Shown here: positions 61,694 to 64,000 of the stretch, piece after piece
Layout: every line of letters starts with the position of its first letter
How positions within the stretch are numbered: the stretch's first letter is position 1
Source: Sulfurimonas autotrophica DSM 16294
Lineage (GTDB): Bacteria > Campylobacterota > Campylobacteria > Campylobacterales > Sulfurimonadaceae
Direction: 5' to 3'
DNA: 64,000 nucleotides
Assembly (NCBI RefSeq): GCF_000147355.1
Contig: NC_014506.1
Location: forward strand, 434,001-498,000
Translations under genes and position numbers: made by a program
Notes under the pieces: generated by a model
Seen by the model: the letters and a program-made list of their open reading frames with translations, nothing else
Database searches by the model: none
What the model was told of the DNA's origin: nothing

Positions 61694-62074
61694 ATGAGGA
61701 TTGTGCTAAGAAAAGTAACAAAAACTCCTTTAGATTTTGAAGTTGTTTCTAATGAAATAGCTTTTAAAGGTTATTTGGAGTATCATAGTGCAAAATTGAT
61801 TTTACTTAAAGCAAAAATCAGTGGAACACTAGAAAAATCTTGTGACATATGTGCAGAAGATTTTGATCTTATGGTTAATGAAGATATTGAATTTTTCATT
61901 AACGACGGGATATTTGAAGATGACGACAGCACTCTTTTAGATGTTGTGGAATCTTTAGATGGTAATGTAGACATCGAAGAGCTTTTACGCTCCGAGATTG
62001 AACTTATCAAAAGCGATTATCACTCTTGTAATAATTGCAGAGCTTTAGTCGCCTCAGCGGCGCAAGCGAAGTAA
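61694..62074 (+). CDS. YceD/DUF177-family protein
   Basis: A 126-residue protein of the DUF177 family, found next to rpmF in most bacteria and linked to 23S rRNA processing. It has the central CDICAEDFDLMVNEDIEFF and a second pair SCNNCRALV at the C-terminus, so four cysteines may bind zinc. Position between ndk and rpmF supports the call. Confidence 0.8.
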   Translation: MRIVLRKVTKTPLDFEVVSNEIAFKGYLEYHSAKLILLKAKISGTLEKSCDICAEDFDLMVNEDIEFFINDGIFEDDDSTLLDVVESLDGNVDIEELLRSEIELIKSDYHSCNNCRALVASAAQAK

Positions 62075-62162
62075 AAGGGACTTTGTTTCTTTTACGGACT
62101 AATAAGATGAGGGGTCTCCTTCATTTTATTTTTGAAAAAAATTAAATTAAGGAAGTATTACT

Positions 62163-62312
62163 ATGGCAGTACCTAAGAGAAGAGTCTCTCATTCACGTTC
62201 AGCGAAGAGAAGAACTCATTATAAAATTTCTTTAGCTCGTCCGGTTAAAGATAAAGACGGAACTTACAGATTACCACACCACATTAATCCAACTACTGGT
62301 GAGTACAAGTAG
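62163..62312 (+). CDS. rpmF: 50S ribosomal protein L32
   Basis: A 49-residue basic protein starting [17 protein letters not shown] and ending PTTGEYK, diagnostic for L32. AAGGAAG is the ribosome site. The zinc cysteines found in some L32 proteins are absent (C-minus form). It lies in the conserved rpmF-plsX-fabH order; plsX starts three bases after its stop. Confidence 0.96.
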   Translation: MAVPKRRVSHSRSAKRRTHYKISLARPVKDKDGTYRLPHHINPTTGEYK

Positions 62313-62315
62313 TCA

Positions 62316-63314
62316 ATGGTAAAAATTGCTATTGACGCAATGGGCGGGGACTTTGGTCCTGAGCCGATTGTAAACGGATGCATCAAAGCACTCAAAAAGA
62401 AAAAATTTACACCTATACTCGTAGGAAACAAATCAGAAATTTTACCTCTGTTACCAAAACGTTATAGAGATAAGATTTTAATCATCGACTGTGATGATGT
62501 TATTGCAATGAGTGATGCTGCAACAGATGCTGTTAAACGCAAAGAAAGTAGTATTTATAAAGCTGTAGATTTAGTAAGGGATGGTGTAGCTGATGGTATA
62601 GTATCGGCTGGACACAGTGGTGCAACTATGACCCTGGCTACTCTAAGACTGGGGCGCTTAAAAGGTGTTTCCCGTCCTGCATTAGTAACACTTATGCCTA
62701 CAAAAACAAGTCGCCGTTCTGTACTTTTGGATGTTGGCGCCAATGTTGATTCAAAACCTGAACATTTAGCCGAATTTGCTGTAATGGGTGGCTGTTATGC
62801 TGAAGATGTTTTAGGCATCAAAGAACCGAGTATCGGTCTTTTAGCAAATGGTGAAGAAGCATCTAAGGGAAATGAAGTTACAAAAGCAGCTTTTAAACTT
62901 TTAGAAGGTTATAAAGGTTTTAAGGGAAACGTAGAAGGTGGCGATATTTTCAACGGCAGTTGCGATGTAATCACTTGTGATGGTTTCGTAGGAAACTTAG
63001 TGCTTAAAACGGGGGAGGGTGTCGCTTCAACAATTTCACAACTTATAAAAGACTACATTAAAAAATCTCCTATTCGTATCACTGGTGCACTTTTAATGAG
63101 AAAAGTTTTTAAACTGCTGAAAAAAGAGATAGATTACGCTGAAATCGGTGGAGCTCCGCTTATCGGTATAAAAGGTTGTGCTATAGTCAGTCATGGTAAA
63201 AGTAATGCAAGAGCGATTGAAAATGCAATTTATCAGGCAATAAGTTATGTAGATACAGGTGTAAATGAACACATTATTACACGACTTCAAGAGTTAAAAC
63301 AAAAGGAAATCTAA
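62316..63314 (+). CDS. plsX: Phosphate acyltransferase PlsX
   Basis: Makes acyl phosphate from acyl-ACP for phospholipid synthesis at the inner membrane. The 332-residue protein has [68 protein letters not shown] and [19 protein letters not shown]. Two bases separate its stop from fabH. Confidence 0.97.
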   Translation: MVKIAIDAMGGDFGPEPIVNGCIKALKKKKFTPILVGNKSEILPLLPKRYRDKILIIDCDDVIAMSDAATDAVKRKESSIYKAVDLVRDGVADGIVSAGHSGATMTLATLRLGRLKGVSRPALVTLMPTKTSRRSVLLDVGANVDSKPEHLAEFAVMGGCYAEDVLGIKEPSIGLLANGEEASKGNEVTKAAFKLLEGYKGFKGNVEGGDIFNGSCDVITCDGFVGNLVLKTGEGVASTISQLIKDYIKKSPIRITGALLMRKVFKLLKKEIDYAEIGGAPLIGIKGCAIVSHGKSNARAIENAIYQAISYVDTGVNEHIITRLQELKQKEI

Positions 63315-63315
63315 G

Positions 63316-64000
63316 ATGGCTTATGCTGCATTTCGTTCTATAGGTGCTTATGTACCTCAAAAAATACTTACTAATGAAGAACTTTCTCATATGGTTGACA
63401 CTTCAGATGAATGGATTACAAAAAGAACAGGAATAAAAGAGCGTCATATTGCTTCTAAAGATGAGTTTACAAGTGACTTAGGTGCAAAAGCTGCTCAAAA
63501 AGCATTAGATAGAAGTGGCATAGATAAATCTGAGATTGATATGGTTATAACGGCTACTATTTCACCGGATTATTTTTGTATGCCCTCAACGGCAACGGTT
63601 ATTTCTACAAAACTAGGTATTAAAAATGCGACTGCTTTTGATATTTCTGCTGCATGTACAGGTTTTATTTATATTTTGGCAATTGCAAAATCATTTATAG
63701 AATCAGGAATGAAAAAAAATATTTTAATTATTGGTGCTGAAAAACTCTCTGCCATTACAGATTATAGTGACCGTGGAACTTGTATACTCTTTGGTGACGG
63801 GGCAGGGGCTGCAGTGATAAGTGCTACTGATAATAAAAGTGAAGCTATTATAGATGTACATACCGGTGCTGATGGTGAATATGCAGACTTGCTTATGACA
63901 CCAAACGGTGGAAGCGGTTCTGCTCATGATGCCCTTGATGCAGAAGCAGGAACATGCTTTATGCAGATGAAAGGAAATGAAACTTTTAAAGTTGCCGTAC
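63316..64000 (+). CDS. fabH: 3-oxoacyl-ACP synthase III, N-terminal part (cut by window end)
   Basis: Starts fatty acid synthesis by condensing acetyl-CoA with malonyl-ACP. About 228 of roughly 330 codons are present. [36 protein letters not shown], the active Cys114 in [14 protein letters not shown] and [12 protein letters not shown] are intact. The His and Asn of the triad lie beyond the window edge. Confidence 0.95.
   Translation, partial: MAYAAFRSIGAYVPQKILTNEELSHMVDTSDEWITKRTGIKERHIASKDEFTSDLGAKAAQKALDRSGIDKSEIDMVITATISPDYFCMPSTATVISTKLGIKNATAFDISAACTGFIYILAIAKSFIESGMKKNILIIGAEKLSAITDYSDRGTCILFGDGAGAAVISATDNKSEAIIDVHTGADGEYADLLMTPNGGSGSAHDALDAEAGTCFMQMKGNETFKVAV

Overview
The window reads as chromosomal DNA of a Campylobacterota (epsilonproteobacterial) chemolithotroph, most like the Sulfurimonas/Sulfuricurvum group. 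This is inferred from the A+T-rich base composition, dense one-direction operons, T-rich promoters with TATAAT-like -10 boxes, and a gene set that mixes gluconeogenesis, glycogen turnover and a sulfide/rhodanese/TauE region. I cannot fix genus or species without a search. No tRNA, rRNA, CRISPR array or intact insertion sequence was seen.

Layout. (1) 1-6.0 kb, minus strand dominated: a truncated secreted beta-helix/LamG protein, two small plus-strand genes, a membrane diguanylate cyclase, and two degraded remnants (a D-2-hydroxyacid dehydrogenase start and an IS256-type transposase start). (2) 6.1-20.2 kb: central carbon metabolism: PEP synthase, archaeal-type class I aldolase, a dihydrolipoamide dehydrogenase-like protein, a divergent second MetK facing an AmmeMemoRadiSam radical SAM enzyme, alpha-glucan phosphorylase, GAPDH with an NADP-type loop, and phosphoglucomutase. 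(3) 20.3-34.7 kb: a tightly overlapped alpha-glucan operon: a fused nucleotidyltransferase with a catalytically degenerate mutase domain, two GH57 enzymes, GalT, two glycogen synthases around a ROK kinase, branching enzyme and Pgi. (4) 34.7-41.9 kb: a split permease pair on the minus strand, then the operon pdhA-pdhB-pdhC-lpd-lipA-gpmA. (5) 42-59.5 kb: an accessory-looking metal/sulfur/envelope region: DUF4395 protein, porin, two CDF transporters, a shortened VIT protein, a Tat-exported protein, a CPA1 antiporter fused to a degenerate GGDEF domain, rhodanese/FmdE-like/rhodanese/TauE, tandem small paralogs, ferredoxin plus SQR-like flavoprotein, FeoAB, ChrA and MtfA. (6) 59.5-64 kb: housekeeping genes: canonical metK, ferredoxin, ndk, yceD, rpmF, plsX and the start of fabH.

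How it fits together. Regions 2 and 3 describe carbon flow from pyruvate through PEP, triose phosphate, fructose bisphosphate and glucose phosphates into stored alpha-glucan and back; PdhABC/Lpd/LipA links pyruvate to acetyl-CoA. glgC, enolase, pgk, tpi and fbp are not in the window. Region 5 appears to hold at least two transcription units under one regulator: a 25-nt element with one mismatch sits directly upstream of both the VIT gene and the first rhodanese gene.

The most novel-looking items are the antiporter-GGDEF fusion, the shared operator and the rhodanese/FmdE/TauE/SQR set it may control, the second MetK, and the pyruvate dehydrogenase E2 with two candidate subunit-binding domains and an altered catalytic motif. 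All functional calls are from reading sequence motifs; no database search was run.
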